A DNA stretch of 64,000 nt from an uncultured Flavonifractor sp. (lineage in GTDB: Bacteria > Bacillota > Clostridia > Oscillospirales > Oscillospiraceae): the NCBI GenBank assembly GCA_947346365.1, contig CANAAV010000002.1, positions 1-64,000 on the forward strand, read 5' to 3'. Both the position numbers and the translations under genes were made by a program. Shown piece after piece: positions 7,712 to 15,672 of this stretch; within the stretch, counting starts at the first letter, position 1, and every line of letters begins with the position of its first letter. The notes under the pieces are model-generated. The model searched no databases. It saw nothing but the letters and a program-made list of their open reading frames with translations, and was not told the origin of the DNA.

Positions 7712-8803
7712 TCAGCCGCCCTCCGGCAGGCGCAGCCCCCTCTTGAGGGCGGCGCTAGGGTGGGGAAGGGATTGAGCGGCCTGCCTCTGGCGGGCCCGCA
7801 CACGCAGATGCAGGTACAGCGTTACGCTGCCGCTGATGAGCAGGAAGGCGTAGAAGCTGATTCCGCGGGAGACCAGCACGGCGGGGGTTACCAGGCTGGA
7901 CCCGAAGAACAGGGCCATAGCGGCGACAAATCCCCCTTCGGAAGCGCCCACCGCCCCCGGCAGGGGGAGGGAAGAGACGGCCAGGGTAATCAAAGCCTGA
8001 GTGCAGATGATATCCGCCGCCCCAAAGCCGGACAGGCCGAAGGCCCGGTAGACCAAGTAGGGCACCGTGAACAGGCAGGTCAGCTGAAGCACCGTCAGCC
8101 CCGCTAGGACGGGCAGCAGGGAGCAGTTGCGCCGCAGGCACTCGACGCCCCGGCGGTACTCCTCCAGCTGGCGCTCCAGCCGCTCCTGGGCCGCGGCGGG
8201 GCTGCGAACCAGACGGACGCGAACCAGCAGGCTTAAAACTCCATTTACCAGCTTCCGGGCTACGTTGGGCAGAAACATCAGACAGAGCATACCGGCGGTC
8301 AGAGCCAGGTTGACCCCTCCGCCAAAGAGGAGGAGCAGACTCAGCCCGGCACCCAGGTTTGCCAGCAGATCAAAGCGCAGCAGAGCGGCGGCGGACGCAT
8401 AGAGGATGACAGTCAGCTGGTAGCATATGGCGATGAGCATCATGTTCAGCGCCCCGTGTGCGGCGGGGATGCCGTCCTTAGACATGTAGTAGACCTGGGC
8501 GGGCTGTCCGCCGGTAGCCGAGGGGGTGATGGAGCTGAAATAAAAGCCCGCAAAGGAGTACCCCAGGCAGCGGCGGTAGGGGGCTTTGTGGCCCAAGCGG
8601 CCCAGGATCAGGTGGGAGCACATGGCCTCGCATCCTACGAATACCAGCATGGATAGCAGCCCCAGCGCCACATAGCCCGGGCGGATGTGTCCAAGCACCG
8701 CGGCCAGGCGGCTCAAGGGCTGGTCCCGCAGCAACAGAAAACCGGTGGCCCCCATGAGCAGGAGCAGGAGAATCATGCTTAAAATATTCTTTTTGCGCTC
8801 CAT
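7712..8803 (-). CDS. flippase-like integral membrane protein (LPG synthase TM / UPF0104 family)
   Basis: 363 residues, about eight transmembrane helices, with the YbhN/AglD/MprF-N type pattern: GYSFAGFYFSSITPSATGGQPAQ near residues 82-104 and LPLPGAVGASEGGF near residue 280. In MprF this region flips aminoacylated lipids; stand-alone members are generally assigned to lipid handling without proof. Its ATG overlaps the stop of the upstream glycosyltransferase (TGATG), so the two are translationally coupled. That suggests the substrate is the glycolipid made by its neighbour, which is inference. Confidence 0.85.
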   Translation of the reverse strand: MERKKNILSMILLLLLMGATGFLLLRDQPLSRLAAVLGHIRPGYVALGLLSMLVFVGCEAMCSHLILGRLGHKAPYRRCLGYSFAGFYFSSITPSATGGQPAQVYYMSKDGIPAAHGALNMMLIAICYQLTVILYASAAALLRFDLLANLGAGLSLLLLFGGGVNLALTAGMLCLMFLPNVARKLVNGVLSLLVRVRLVRSPAAAQERLERQLEEYRRGVECLRRNCSLLPVLAGLTVLQLTCLFTVPYLVYRAFGLSGFGAADIICTQALITLAVSSLPLPGAVGASEGGFVAAMALFFGSSLVTPAVLVSRGISFYAFLLISGSVTLYLHLRVRARQRQAAQSLPHPSAALKRGLRLPEGG

Positions 8804-9894
8804 CAGACGCGCACCCCTCTCTCTTCTGCCAGAGCTGCCAGGATGTGGTTTAAGCTCTCCTCCTCCAGCTGGCCTTTCATGGCGCGCATATGACGGGACA
8901 TCTGCTCCAAGGCCGCGTCATCGTAAATCAAAGCGCGGATGGCTGCGAGGCACCCTTCGGAATCCTTGGGAGCCGTACGGCCCAGTCCGCGGGAGAGCAG
9001 AAATTGGGCATTGTGCTTTTCTTGCTCCAAAAAAGGTTCCCAGGCCAGTATAGGCAGCTCGGAAAAGATCGTCTCAAACAGGGTAATGCCGCCGGGCTTG
9101 GTGAGCACCAGGTCGGCGCGGGCCATGTAGTCATATACCCGGTCGGTAAAACCCAGCACTTGAATATTCTCATATTTCCCAGCCAAGCGGTCATATACCT
9201 TTTGATTGCCGCCGGCGATGAGGGTGGTCTTGACGTTGGGCAGGGCGTTGAGCTGCTCGTAAAATTTCTCCCGCCGGGGCAGCAGACCCAGTCCGCCGCC
9301 CATAATCAGCAGGTGCCTCTCCCGGCCGGCTCTCCGGCGGACGGGGCGCTTGAATTCGCTGCGTACGGGAATACCGGTGACGCAGATGATGGAGGGGTCT
9401 ACGCCCTTGGCGGCCAGACGCTCCCGAATGTCCCAGGAGCCCACCAGATAGCAGTCGGTGCCGCTGTTGATCCACTCGGAGTGAGAGGACAGGTCGGTAA
9501 CGCAGGTGACCAGGGGCAAGGCGCTCCCCCGCTCCTTCTTGTAGCGGGAGACCAGCTGAGCGCAAAGGGGGTGGGTGGCTACCACCGCGTCTGGCTGTTT
9601 CCAGGACAGCAGGTCCTCCAGGGCGTCCAGGAAAAAGGGTTCAAAGGCCGGACGGAACTCAGAGGGAGCGTTTTCAGTGAGCTTATAGTACATATTGAAC
9701 AGCCCGCTGCCGCGGGTGACCAGCAGATTGAAGCACTGATAGACGGTTTTAGACGTGCTGGGCATAGCGTAGGCTACCAGGTCCACCACTTCCGCGCAGG
9801 CCTGCGGGAACGCCCGCTGGAGCTGCTGGCGCAGAGACTGCGAGGCCGAGTAATGGCCCATGCCGAATTTTCCGGTGAGTATGAGGATATTCAA
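8803..9894 (-). CDS. processive diacylglycerol/MGDG-synthase-type glycosyltransferase (GT28-like)
   Basis: 363 residues from a TTG at 9894. AAAGGAGG lies 7-8 bases upstream of this TTG, whereas the in-frame ATG at 9918 has no ribosome site. The protein has the MGDG-synthase N domain (LILTGKFGMGHYSAS) and the MurG-like C domain with the UDP-sugar loop VLTKPGGITLFE and a following E-x4-N. Family members transfer glucose or galactose to diacylglycerol to make membrane glycolipids and lipoteichoic acid anchors. The ribosome site is buried in a hairpin (9903-9934). Coupled to the flippase-like gene downstream. Confidence 0.88.
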   Translation of the reverse strand: MNILILTGKFGMGHYSASQSLRQQLQRAFPQACAEVVDLVAYAMPSTSKTVYQCFNLLVTRGSGLFNMYYKLTENAPSEFRPAFEPFFLDALEDLLSWKQPDAVVATHPLCAQLVSRYKKERGSALPLVTCVTDLSSHSEWINSGTDCYLVGSWDIRERLAAKGVDPSIICVTGIPVRSEFKRPVRRRAGRERHLLIMGGGLGLLPRREKFYEQLNALPNVKTTLIAGGNQKVYDRLAGKYENIQVLGFTDRVYDYMARADLVLTKPGGITLFETIFSELPILAWEPFLEQEKHNAQFLLSRGLGRTAPKDSEGCLAAIRALIYDDAALEQMSRHMRAMKGQLEEESLNHILAALAEERGVRV

Positions 9895-9902
9895 GGCGGT
9901 TC

Positions 9903-9934
9903 CCTCCTTTATCTGCATACCAGTATAAAGGAGG
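9903..9934 (-). promoter_or_regulatory. hairpin that sequesters the ribosome binding site of the glycosyltransferase gene
   Basis: On the minus strand CCTCCTTTAT (9925-9934) pairs perfectly with ATAAAGGAGG (9903-9912) across a 12-base loop. The second arm is the Shine-Dalgarno sequence for the TTG start, so the stem would hide it. Confidence 0.6.
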
Positions 9935-10052
9935 TTTCTTTAGAAAACAGGAGGACATTTATTAAAATCATATTAAGAATATCTTTCGGCATTTAAAGTG
10001 CAAAATGTCGCGGTTTTTGGAAATTTTCCGCATTTTGACGGAAAATAAAGAA

Positions 10053-10090
10053 CGAAAGCCCGCCCCGGTGTCAAATAGGGCGGGCTTTCG
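10053..10090 (-). terminator. terminator downstream of lysC
   Basis: GC-rich stem CGAAAGCCCGCCC (10053-10065) with GGGCGGGCTTTCG (10078-10090); reading leftwards on the minus strand a T-rich run (TTCTTTATTTT) follows. Confidence 0.75.
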
Positions 10091-10156
10091 GGCCGCTTTG
10101 CGGAATCGATACGTATAAAGGGAGGTAGTCGGCAGGAGCGCAGGCGGGTGAAACAC

Positions 10157-11383
10157 TCAGCCCTCGCTGCCGAATTCGTTAAAAAAGCGGTCGTGAATTA
10201 CCTGCACTGCCCGGTCCGCATCGCACAGATCCACCAGCACGGAGACCTTGATCTCGCTGGTGGAGATCATATTGATGTTGATGCCCGCGTTATAGAGGGC
10301 CTCGAACATCTTGGCGGCTACGCCGGGGTTGTGCACCATGCCGGCGCCGACGACAGAAATTTTGGCGATCTCATCGTTTACGTCGATGTGGTCAAAGCCC
10401 AGAGAATCCACGTGCTCCTCCAGGGCCTGCCTGGTGCGCTCCATGTCCTGCTTGCCTACGGTAAAGCTGATATCCTTGGTGTTATAGCGGCCGATAGACT
10501 GCAAAATGATGTCCACGTTGATTTTTTCCTTGGCGAGAATGGAGAAGATTTTAAACGCTATGCCCGGCTGGTCTGCCAGTCCCACAACGGCCAAACGGGC
10601 CACGTTCTTGTCCTTCGCCACCCCGCTGACGTGCATTTTTTCCATGGTTTTTGCAACCTCCTTGACTTTGGTGCCGGGTCTTCCGGAAAAGCTGGAGAGG
10701 ACCTCCAGCTTGACGCCGTAGCGCTTTGCCATTTCTACCGAGCGGTTGTGGAGCACCTGGGCTCCCAGAGTAGCCAGCTCCAGCATCTCGTCGTAGGTAA
10801 TCTCCTCCAGCATCCTCGTGCCGGACACGGAGCGGGGATCGGCGGTAAATACGCCGTCCACATCGGTGTAAATCTGGCACAGGTCGGCGTGAAGCACAGC
10901 CGCCAGGGCCACCGCCGACGTGTCCGACCCGCCCCGCCCCAGAGTGGTGATATCCTCGTATTTATTGATGCCCTGAAAACCGGTGACGATGACGATGGCC
11001 CGCTTATCCAGCTCGGCCAGAATGCGCTCTGTATTGATGTGTTTGATGCGGGCGTCTCCATATGAGGAATTGGTGCGGAAGCCCGCCTGCCATCCGGTCA
11101 GGGAGACTACCCGGTAGCCCATGGCCTCAATGGCCATGGCGCACAGGGAGCAGGAGATCTGCTCTCCGGTGGAGAGAAGCATGTCCATCTCCCGCTTAGA
11201 GGCGTGAGGATTAATTTCCGCTGCCTTGGCGATTAAATCGTCGGTGGTGTCCCCCTGGGCGGAGAGCACCGCCACCACATTGTGGCCCCGGCGGTAGGTT
11301 TCGGTAATAATGCGGGCCACGTTGCGGATGCGTTCGGCATCCGCAACGGAGGTCCCGCCGAATTTCTGTACAATGAGTCCCAT
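10157..11383 (-). CDS. lysC: aspartate kinase
   Basis: Phosphorylates L-aspartate, the first step to lysine/diaminopimelate, threonine and methionine. 408 residues, the length of the single-chain (alpha) form of aspartokinase. It starts MGLIVQKFGGTSVAD with the K-F-G-G-T-S nucleotide motif, has the GRGGSDTSAVALA aspartate/ATP loop near residues 148-160 and the YTDVDGVFTADPR segment, and ends in two ACT domains (about 265-335 and 345-405) that carry feedback inhibition. AAGGAGG lies upstream of the ATG. Downstream of hom, in the same direction. Confidence 0.97.
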   Translation of the reverse strand: MGLIVQKFGGTSVADAERIRNVARIITETYRRGHNVVAVLSAQGDTTDDLIAKAAEINPHASKREMDMLLSTGEQISCSLCAMAIEAMGYRVVSLTGWQAGFRTNSSYGDARIKHINTERILAELDKRAIVIVTGFQGINKYEDITTLGRGGSDTSAVALAAVLHADLCQIYTDVDGVFTADPRSVSGTRMLEEITYDEMLELATLGAQVLHNRSVEMAKRYGVKLEVLSSFSGRPGTKVKEVAKTMEKMHVSGVAKDKNVARLAVVGLADQPGIAFKIFSILAKEKINVDIILQSIGRYNTKDISFTVGKQDMERTRQALEEHVDSLGFDHIDVNDEIAKISVVGAGMVHNPGVAAKMFEALYNAGININMISTSEIKVSVLVDLCDADRAVQVIHDRFFNEFGSEG

Positions 11384-11466
11384 GGGTATCTGTACCTCCT
11401 TGGATCAGGAAAATATGAGCGCTCAGACCTGGTACGGACGTACCCATACCAGGCCATCCTATGCGC

Positions 11467-12684
11467 CTAGCGCAGTACGCGGAACACGGAGCCGGGCTTT
11501 AGGCCGGACAGGGCCGCGTCCAGCGCGGCGCGGGTCATATCCGTGCCGGTGAGGAGGGCCAGCTCTCCCGCGCCGGCGCCGGCGCGCTCCAGAAACTGGG
11601 CCTGTGGGAGACGGGAGGAGAGCTCCTCCTTGCTCCCCTGCTCCAGACGGACATACCAGGGACTGCGTACGCTGTCCGGCGCAACGGCGGCGTCGGCTCC
11701 CCCGGGACCCCATTCCAAACGCCTGCGGCTGTCCCGCTGTTTCGCAGCGTCAATCACGTCGGCCACTACGGCGGAGGCTGTGGGCAGCTTGCCCGCCCCC
11801 CTGCCATAGAACATCACGTCCCCGATGGCGTTGCCCTTGACGGCAATGGCGTTGAATACGTCTTCCACGCCGGAGAGCGGATTTTCCAGATCCACCAGGT
11901 GGGGGGCCACAAAGGCGCACACGGCAGAGTCATTCTGCCGGAAGGCCCGGCCCAGCAGTTTGATTTTTTTCCCTGCTGCGCCGGCATAGGCTATGTCGGC
12001 CAGGCTGACCCCGGTGATGCCTTCGGCGGGGACCTGGCTGGGATAGATGTGCCGCCCAAAGGCCAGGGAGGCCAAAATACAGATTTTTCGGCAGGCGTCG
12101 TGCCCTTCGATGTCGGCGGTGGGGTCCTGTTCGGCATAGCCGTTGGCCTGGGCCTCCCTCAGCGCGGCGTCAAAGCTCAGCCCGGCGCGGATCATGCGGG
12201 TGAGGATATAGTTGGTAGTGCCGTTGAGGATGCCGCAGATTTCCTCAATCTGGTTGGCGGCCAGACACTGGTTCAGCGGGCGGATGATGGGGATGCCGCC
12301 CCCTACGCTGGCCTCAAAGAGATAGCTGACGCCGTACTCCTTAGCCAGCTGGAGCAGCTCATAGCCATGAGCGGCCACAAGCTCCTTATTGGAGGTGACG
12401 ACGCTTTTTCCTGCCCGGAGCGCCCGCTGGGTGAAATCCTTGGCTGCGGCGGTTCCTCCGATGGTTTCGACAACGATAGAGACCTCTGGATCGTGTTCGA
12501 TGATCGAGAAGTCGTGAATGACCTTACCGGCAAAGGGACTGTCCGGGAAGTCCCGCACGTCCAGAATATATTTGAGGCAGATCAAACCGTCTGCCTTTTG
12601 CCCGATGTGCTTTTCGTTGGTGGACAGCACCTCCGCCACGCCGGAGCCCACCACGCCGAAACCCAAAACCGCCACGTTGACCAT
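11467..12684 (-). CDS. hom: homoserine dehydrogenase
   Basis: Reduces aspartate semialdehyde to homoserine (threonine and methionine branch). 405 residues from the ATG at 12684, which has GGGAGG 8 bases upstream; an in-frame ATG 7 codons earlier lacks a site. It has the N-terminal Rossmann motif G-F-G-V-V-G-S-G, the catalytic segment ILNGTTNYILTRM and the AYAGAAGKKIKLLGRA region. A degenerate C-terminal ACT-like domain (about 335-405) suggests threonine feedback. It lies between an ACT/HTH protein and lysC, a common clostridial order. Confidence 0.95.
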   Translation of the reverse strand: MVNVAVLGFGVVGSGVAEVLSTNEKHIGQKADGLICLKYILDVRDFPDSPFAGKVIHDFSIIEHDPEVSIVVETIGGTAAAKDFTQRALRAGKSVVTSNKELVAAHGYELLQLAKEYGVSYLFEASVGGGIPIIRPLNQCLAANQIEEICGILNGTTNYILTRMIRAGLSFDAALREAQANGYAEQDPTADIEGHDACRKICILASLAFGRHIYPSQVPAEGITGVSLADIAYAGAAGKKIKLLGRAFRQNDSAVCAFVAPHLVDLENPLSGVEDVFNAIAVKGNAIGDVMFYGRGAGKLPTASAVVADVIDAAKQRDSRRRLEWGPGGADAAVAPDSVRSPWYVRLEQGSKEELSSRLPQAQFLERAGAGAGELALLTGTDMTRAALDAALSGLKPGSVFRVLR

Positions 12685-12741
12685 AGTTGTTTCCTCCCTT
12701 ATCATCAGACCGCAAACCGGCGCCCCGCAGCAGGCCGCCAG

Positions 12742-13182
12742 TCAGCCCGCCAAAATTTCACACCGGAGCACTCCGACTACATTCCTGGCCTGGGTGAGCA
12801 TTTCCTCCATAGAGATTTCCAGTCCGGAGGTCTCCGCTCCGATGGTTACGGCGGCACAGCCGTTAGAGGGAATGCCCTGGTTAATTGTGAGAATATTCCC
12901 GCCAGACTGGGCAAAGATATTCAGGACCGCGGAGAGCACGCCCGGTTTGTCCTTCAAAAACACCTGAAAGGTGACGATCCGCCCATGAAGCATGTCGTTA
13001 AAGGGCCGCAGGGCGTCCTTGTATTTATAAAAAGCGCTGCGGCTGATGCCCACCCGGCGGGTGGCTCGGTCCACAGTGTCGGCTTCTCCGGTCTCCAGCA
13101 GCCGCTTGGCCTCCGCCACCTTTAAAAAAATTTCTGGCAGCGCGCCGGCCTCCACAATAAAATAGCTTGGCGTCTTGCCCAT
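12742..13182 (-). CDS. ACT domain-containing protein, UPF0735 type
   Basis: 146 residues from the ATG at 13182, which follows a GGAGGGAGG site; the longer reading frame upstream has no ribosome site and overlaps the promoter. Residues about 15-70 contain a helix-turn-helix-like segment (A-T-R-R-V-G-I-S-R-S-A-F-Y-K), and residues about 72-146 form an ACT domain (FLKDKPGVLSAVLNIFAQSGGNILTINQ). The family is usually found directly upstream of hom and may be an amino-acid-responsive regulator of this cluster; this role is inferred. First gene of the operon. Confidence 0.9.
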   Translation of the reverse strand: MGKTPSYFIVEAGALPEIFLKVAEAKRLLETGEADTVDRATRRVGISRSAFYKYKDALRPFNDMLHGRIVTFQVFLKDKPGVLSAVLNIFAQSGGNILTINQGIPSNGCAAVTIGAETSGLEISMEEMLTQARNVVGVLRCEILAG

Positions 13183-13243
13183 CGTATGCGTACCTCCCTC
13201 CTGGTGTCCATGTGAGAAAACCATTTGTTTCTGCATGGTGTTT

Positions 13244-13272
13244 ATTTTAGCACAGGAAAGGGCCTGGCGCAA
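13244..13272 (-). promoter_or_regulatory. promoter of the ACT-hom-lysC operon
   Basis: Minus strand TTGCGC (13267-13272), 17-bp spacer ending in TGC (extended -10), TAAAAT (13244-13249). No T-box or lysine riboswitch is visible between it and the gene. Confidence 0.7.
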
Positions 13273-13374
13273 GCGCCCGAGCGTTGCTTTCTCAGCCAAA
13301 TCCACCGGAGTAGGAGGTAGATTTCCCGTCGAATTGTACATAAAAAGCTCCAAAGCGGGAGGGAGGCGGTGTCT

Positions 13375-14445
13375 TTGCGCAGAGGCGGGCGGATGGCAGA
13401 CTGGCTGCTCTGGGGCGCTGTGGCCGTCGGGGGAATATGGCTGCTGCTGCGGTTTGTGCTGCCTTGGCTGGCCCCGTTTCTGCTCGCGTTGGCCCTGGCG
13501 GCTCTGGTGGAGCCGGCGGTAAAGCTGCTGACAGGCAGGCTGCGCCTGCCCCGCTGGGGGGCCAGCGCCCTGTGTGTTCTGGCTCTGGCGGGCGGCGTAC
13601 TGGGGCTGCTGGGGGCGGCGCTGTGGCGGCTGGTCTATGAGGCGGGGCTGCTGCTGGGACGGGTACCCATGCTGCTGGCCGGGCTGCCCACTCTGGCGGG
13701 CCGCCTGGAGCGCTGGTCCTACCGTTTCCTCATGGCGCTGCCTGTTCAGCTGCGAGAGATTGTGAAAACCGCCTTGGAGGACCTGCTGGAGGAGGGGATA
13801 GCTCTGCCCAACCGTCTGTATGACGCCCTGGCGGGGGCGGCGGGGGCTCTGGTTTCCGCCCTGCCGGCGGCGGCGCTGTTTCTTTTTACCACCGCTCTGG
13901 CCTGCTATTTCATCAGTTCCCGGTGGCCCGAATTGCAGGAGGGAGCATACCGTCTGATGCCGCCAGCCTGGAGGGAGCCCCTGCGCCTGGGCTGGCGGGA
14001 GGTCAAGCGCACCCTAGGAGGCTGGCTGCGGGCCCAGGGGGCCCTGATGCTGGTCACCTTTGGAGAGCTGGCGGTAGGGCTGCTGCTGCTGCGGGTAGAG
14101 TTGTTCCTGCTGTTGGCGGCGCTGACCGCCTTGGTGGACGCGCTGCCGGTGTTTGGCACCGGGACAGTGCTGCTGCCCTGGGCGGCGGCGGCCCTGCTGG
14201 CCGGAAGGACCGGGCTGGGTTTGGGACTGCTGGCGCTGTATGCCGTGGTTTCCCTGGTGCGCAGCCTGCTGGAGCCCAGGCTGGTGGGAAAGGGGATGGG
14301 GCTGCCGCCTTTGGGGGCGCTGGTGGCGATGTATGTGGGCTTTCAGGCCCTGGGCGTGGCGGGAATGCTGCTTGCCCCCTTGGCGAGCGCCCTGGCCTGC
14401 CAGCTCTGGCGGCTGCTGCGCAGCAAAAGGGCGGAGGAGGCGTAG
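13375..14445 (+). CDS. AI-2E family transporter / YtvI-like sporulation membrane protein
   Basis: About 356 residues with seven to eight hydrophobic segments and the AI-2E transporter fold: N-terminal hairpin, long amphipathic middle (residues about 85-160) and the C-terminal half with VDALPVFGTGTVLLPWA and EPRLVGKGMGLPPL. This combination is typical of YtvI, an integral membrane protein made in sporulation in Bacillus; transported substrate unknown. Start uncertain: GGGAGGGAGG at 13357-13366 is best spaced for the TTG at 13375; GTG 13369 is too close and ATG 13393 is poorly placed. Confidence 0.82.
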   Translation: MRRGGRMADWLLWGAVAVGGIWLLLRFVLPWLAPFLLALALAALVEPAVKLLTGRLRLPRWGASALCVLALAGGVLGLLGAALWRLVYEAGLLLGRVPMLLAGLPTLAGRLERWSYRFLMALPVQLREIVKTALEDLLEEGIALPNRLYDALAGAAGALVSALPAAALFLFTTALACYFISSRWPELQEGAYRLMPPAWREPLRLGWREVKRTLGGWLRAQGALMLVTFGELAVGLLLLRVELFLLLAALTALVDALPVFGTGTVLLPWAAAALLAGRTGLGLGLLALYAVVSLVRSLLEPRLVGKGMGLPPLGALVAMYVGFQALGVAGMLLAPLASALACQLWRLLRSKRAEEA

Positions 14446-14514
14446 AGCTTTTGTACCTGCTATAGCGGCAGAAGGAAGCCGCGCCCGCCGCCCGCTCAGG
14501 CGCAATAAAAATAA

Positions 14515-14559
14515 ACCGGCCTGCAAAAAGAGTCCGCAGGACTCTAATTACAGGCCGGT
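14515..14559 (-). terminator. nested terminator of the Ca2+/Na+ antiporter gene
   Basis: The outer stem ACCGGCCTG/CAGGCCGGT (14515-14523, 14551-14559) encloses an inner stem AGAGTCC/GGACTCT that is followed on the minus strand by TTTTT. Confidence 0.8.
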
Positions 14560-14563
14560 AAGG

Positions 14564-15505
14564 TCAGATGGAAAATTGAACCGCGCAGAACCCCGCGTAA
14601 ATCGCAAGCAGCGCAATTCCCTGCCAGCGGCAGGTTTTGCCCCGGATCAGGGCGGGCAGGGTGAGCAGGAGCATCACGAAAAACATCACCGGCAGATCCA
14701 GCACCAAAGAGGCGTTATAGCCGCCGATGGAGGCGCTCTGGGGAAGGTCAAAGGGGGCCAGGGCGATGGAGACGCCGGAGACCAGTACCAGATTGAGCAG
14801 GTTTGCGCCGATGATATTGCCCAGCATCAGCGCTCCATGGCCTTTTATCAGGGAGGTCGCTGCCGTAACCAGCTCCGGAAGAGAGGTCCCGAGGGCCACC
14901 AGGGTCAGCGCGATCACTGATTCCGGCACTCCTAAAGCCTGGGCAATCAGGGTGCCGTTGTCCACCAGCAGGTCGGCGCCGACGGCAATCAGAGCCGCCC
15001 CCACCACCAGCAGGAGGACGAACCGCCCGGCGGAGCCCTCCTCCCGGACAGAAGGGCCGGGTGAGGGCTGCTTGGCGCGCATATGGCTGATGGTGAGGAG
15101 CAGATAGATCAGGAACACCGCCAGCAGGAGAATGCCCGCCGTGCGGCTGAAGGTCCCGCGGGTATAGGCCAGGATAGCGTAAAATACCGCCGCCAGGAAG
15201 AAGAAGGCCACCGGCAGGCGCAGGCTCCTGGGGTCCGCCCTGCCGGGGCGGATGGCGATGCTCAGCGCGGCGATGAGGGCGGTGTTGCAGATGACCGACC
15301 CGATGGCGTTGCCGTAGGCCATTTCCCCGTGGCCGGAGAGGGCGGAGGCGGTGGAGACCATCACCTCCGGCAGGGTGGTGCCGATGGACACCACCGTGGC
15401 GCCAATCAGCAGTTCAGACAGCCGGAAGCGCCGGGCGATTCCGGTGGCGCCGTCTACAAACCAGTCCCCACCCTTAATTAAGAGCAGCAGCCCGGCGGCG
15501 AACAA
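14564..15505 (-). CDS. calcium/sodium antiporter (CaCA superfamily)
   Basis: About 313 residues or slightly more, ten transmembrane helices in two inverted halves. The alpha repeats carry the ion-binding motifs GTTLPEVMVST with GNAIGSVICNT, and GTSLPELVTAATS with GNIIGANLLNL. The acidic residues of both are intact, so cation exchange is expected. Start uncertain: the TTG at 15505 would delete part of the first helix found in homologues. GGGGGGAG (15529-15536) lies just upstream, and in-frame ATT codons at 15521-15523 or 15515-15517 fit it better; a stop codon closes the frame beyond that. Confidence 0.9.
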   Translation of the reverse strand: MFAAGLLLLIKGGDWFVDGATGIARRFRLSELLIGATVVSIGTTLPEVMVSTASALSGHGEMAYGNAIGSVICNTALIAALSIAIRPGRADPRSLRLPVAFFFLAAVFYAILAYTRGTFSRTAGILLLAVFLIYLLLTISHMRAKQPSPGPSVREEGSAGRFVLLLVVGAALIAVGADLLVDNGTLIAQALGVPESVIALTLVALGTSLPELVTAATSLIKGHGALMLGNIIGANLLNLVLVSGVSIALAPFDLPQSASIGGYNASLVLDLPVMFFVMLLLTLPALIRGKTCRWQGIALLAIYAGFCAVQFSI

Positions 15506-15560
15506 AAAAATGGGAATGAAAATAGCGGCTCCCCCCTAAAATAAAAATTTTCAGCGCTTG

Positions 15561-15580
15561 TGTGCGCGGGTGTGCGCGGG
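15561..15580. repeat. tandem 10-bp repeat
   Basis: TGTGCGCGGG occurs twice in a row, next to the terminator of the class A PBP gene. Confidence 0.7.
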
Positions 15581-15619
15581 AAAAACGCAGGGCGTGCACA
15601 CACAGGGGTGCACGCCCTG
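15581..15619 (-). terminator. terminator of the class A PBP gene
   Basis: Minus strand: CAGGGCGTGCAC (15608-15619) pairs with GTGCACGCCCTG (15588-15599), followed after CG by TTTTT (15581-15585). Confidence 0.88.
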
Positions 15620-15672
15620 GCGGGCTGGGCTTTGTGAAAAGCAGCGGGGCAGGGCGCCGGGGAGATACAACC

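Noticed and set aside
8890..9996. 368-residue plus-strand frame opposite the glycosyltransferase
   Set aside because: Antisense shadow without a ribosome site.
11899..13125. 408-residue plus-strand frame opposite hom and the ACT gene
   Set aside because: Spans two real genes and their gap in antisense; no family resemblance.
13183..13375. Lysine riboswitch or T-box ahead of the ACT-hom-lysC operon
   Set aside because: The promoter is only about 60 bases from the start codon, leaving no room for such a leader.
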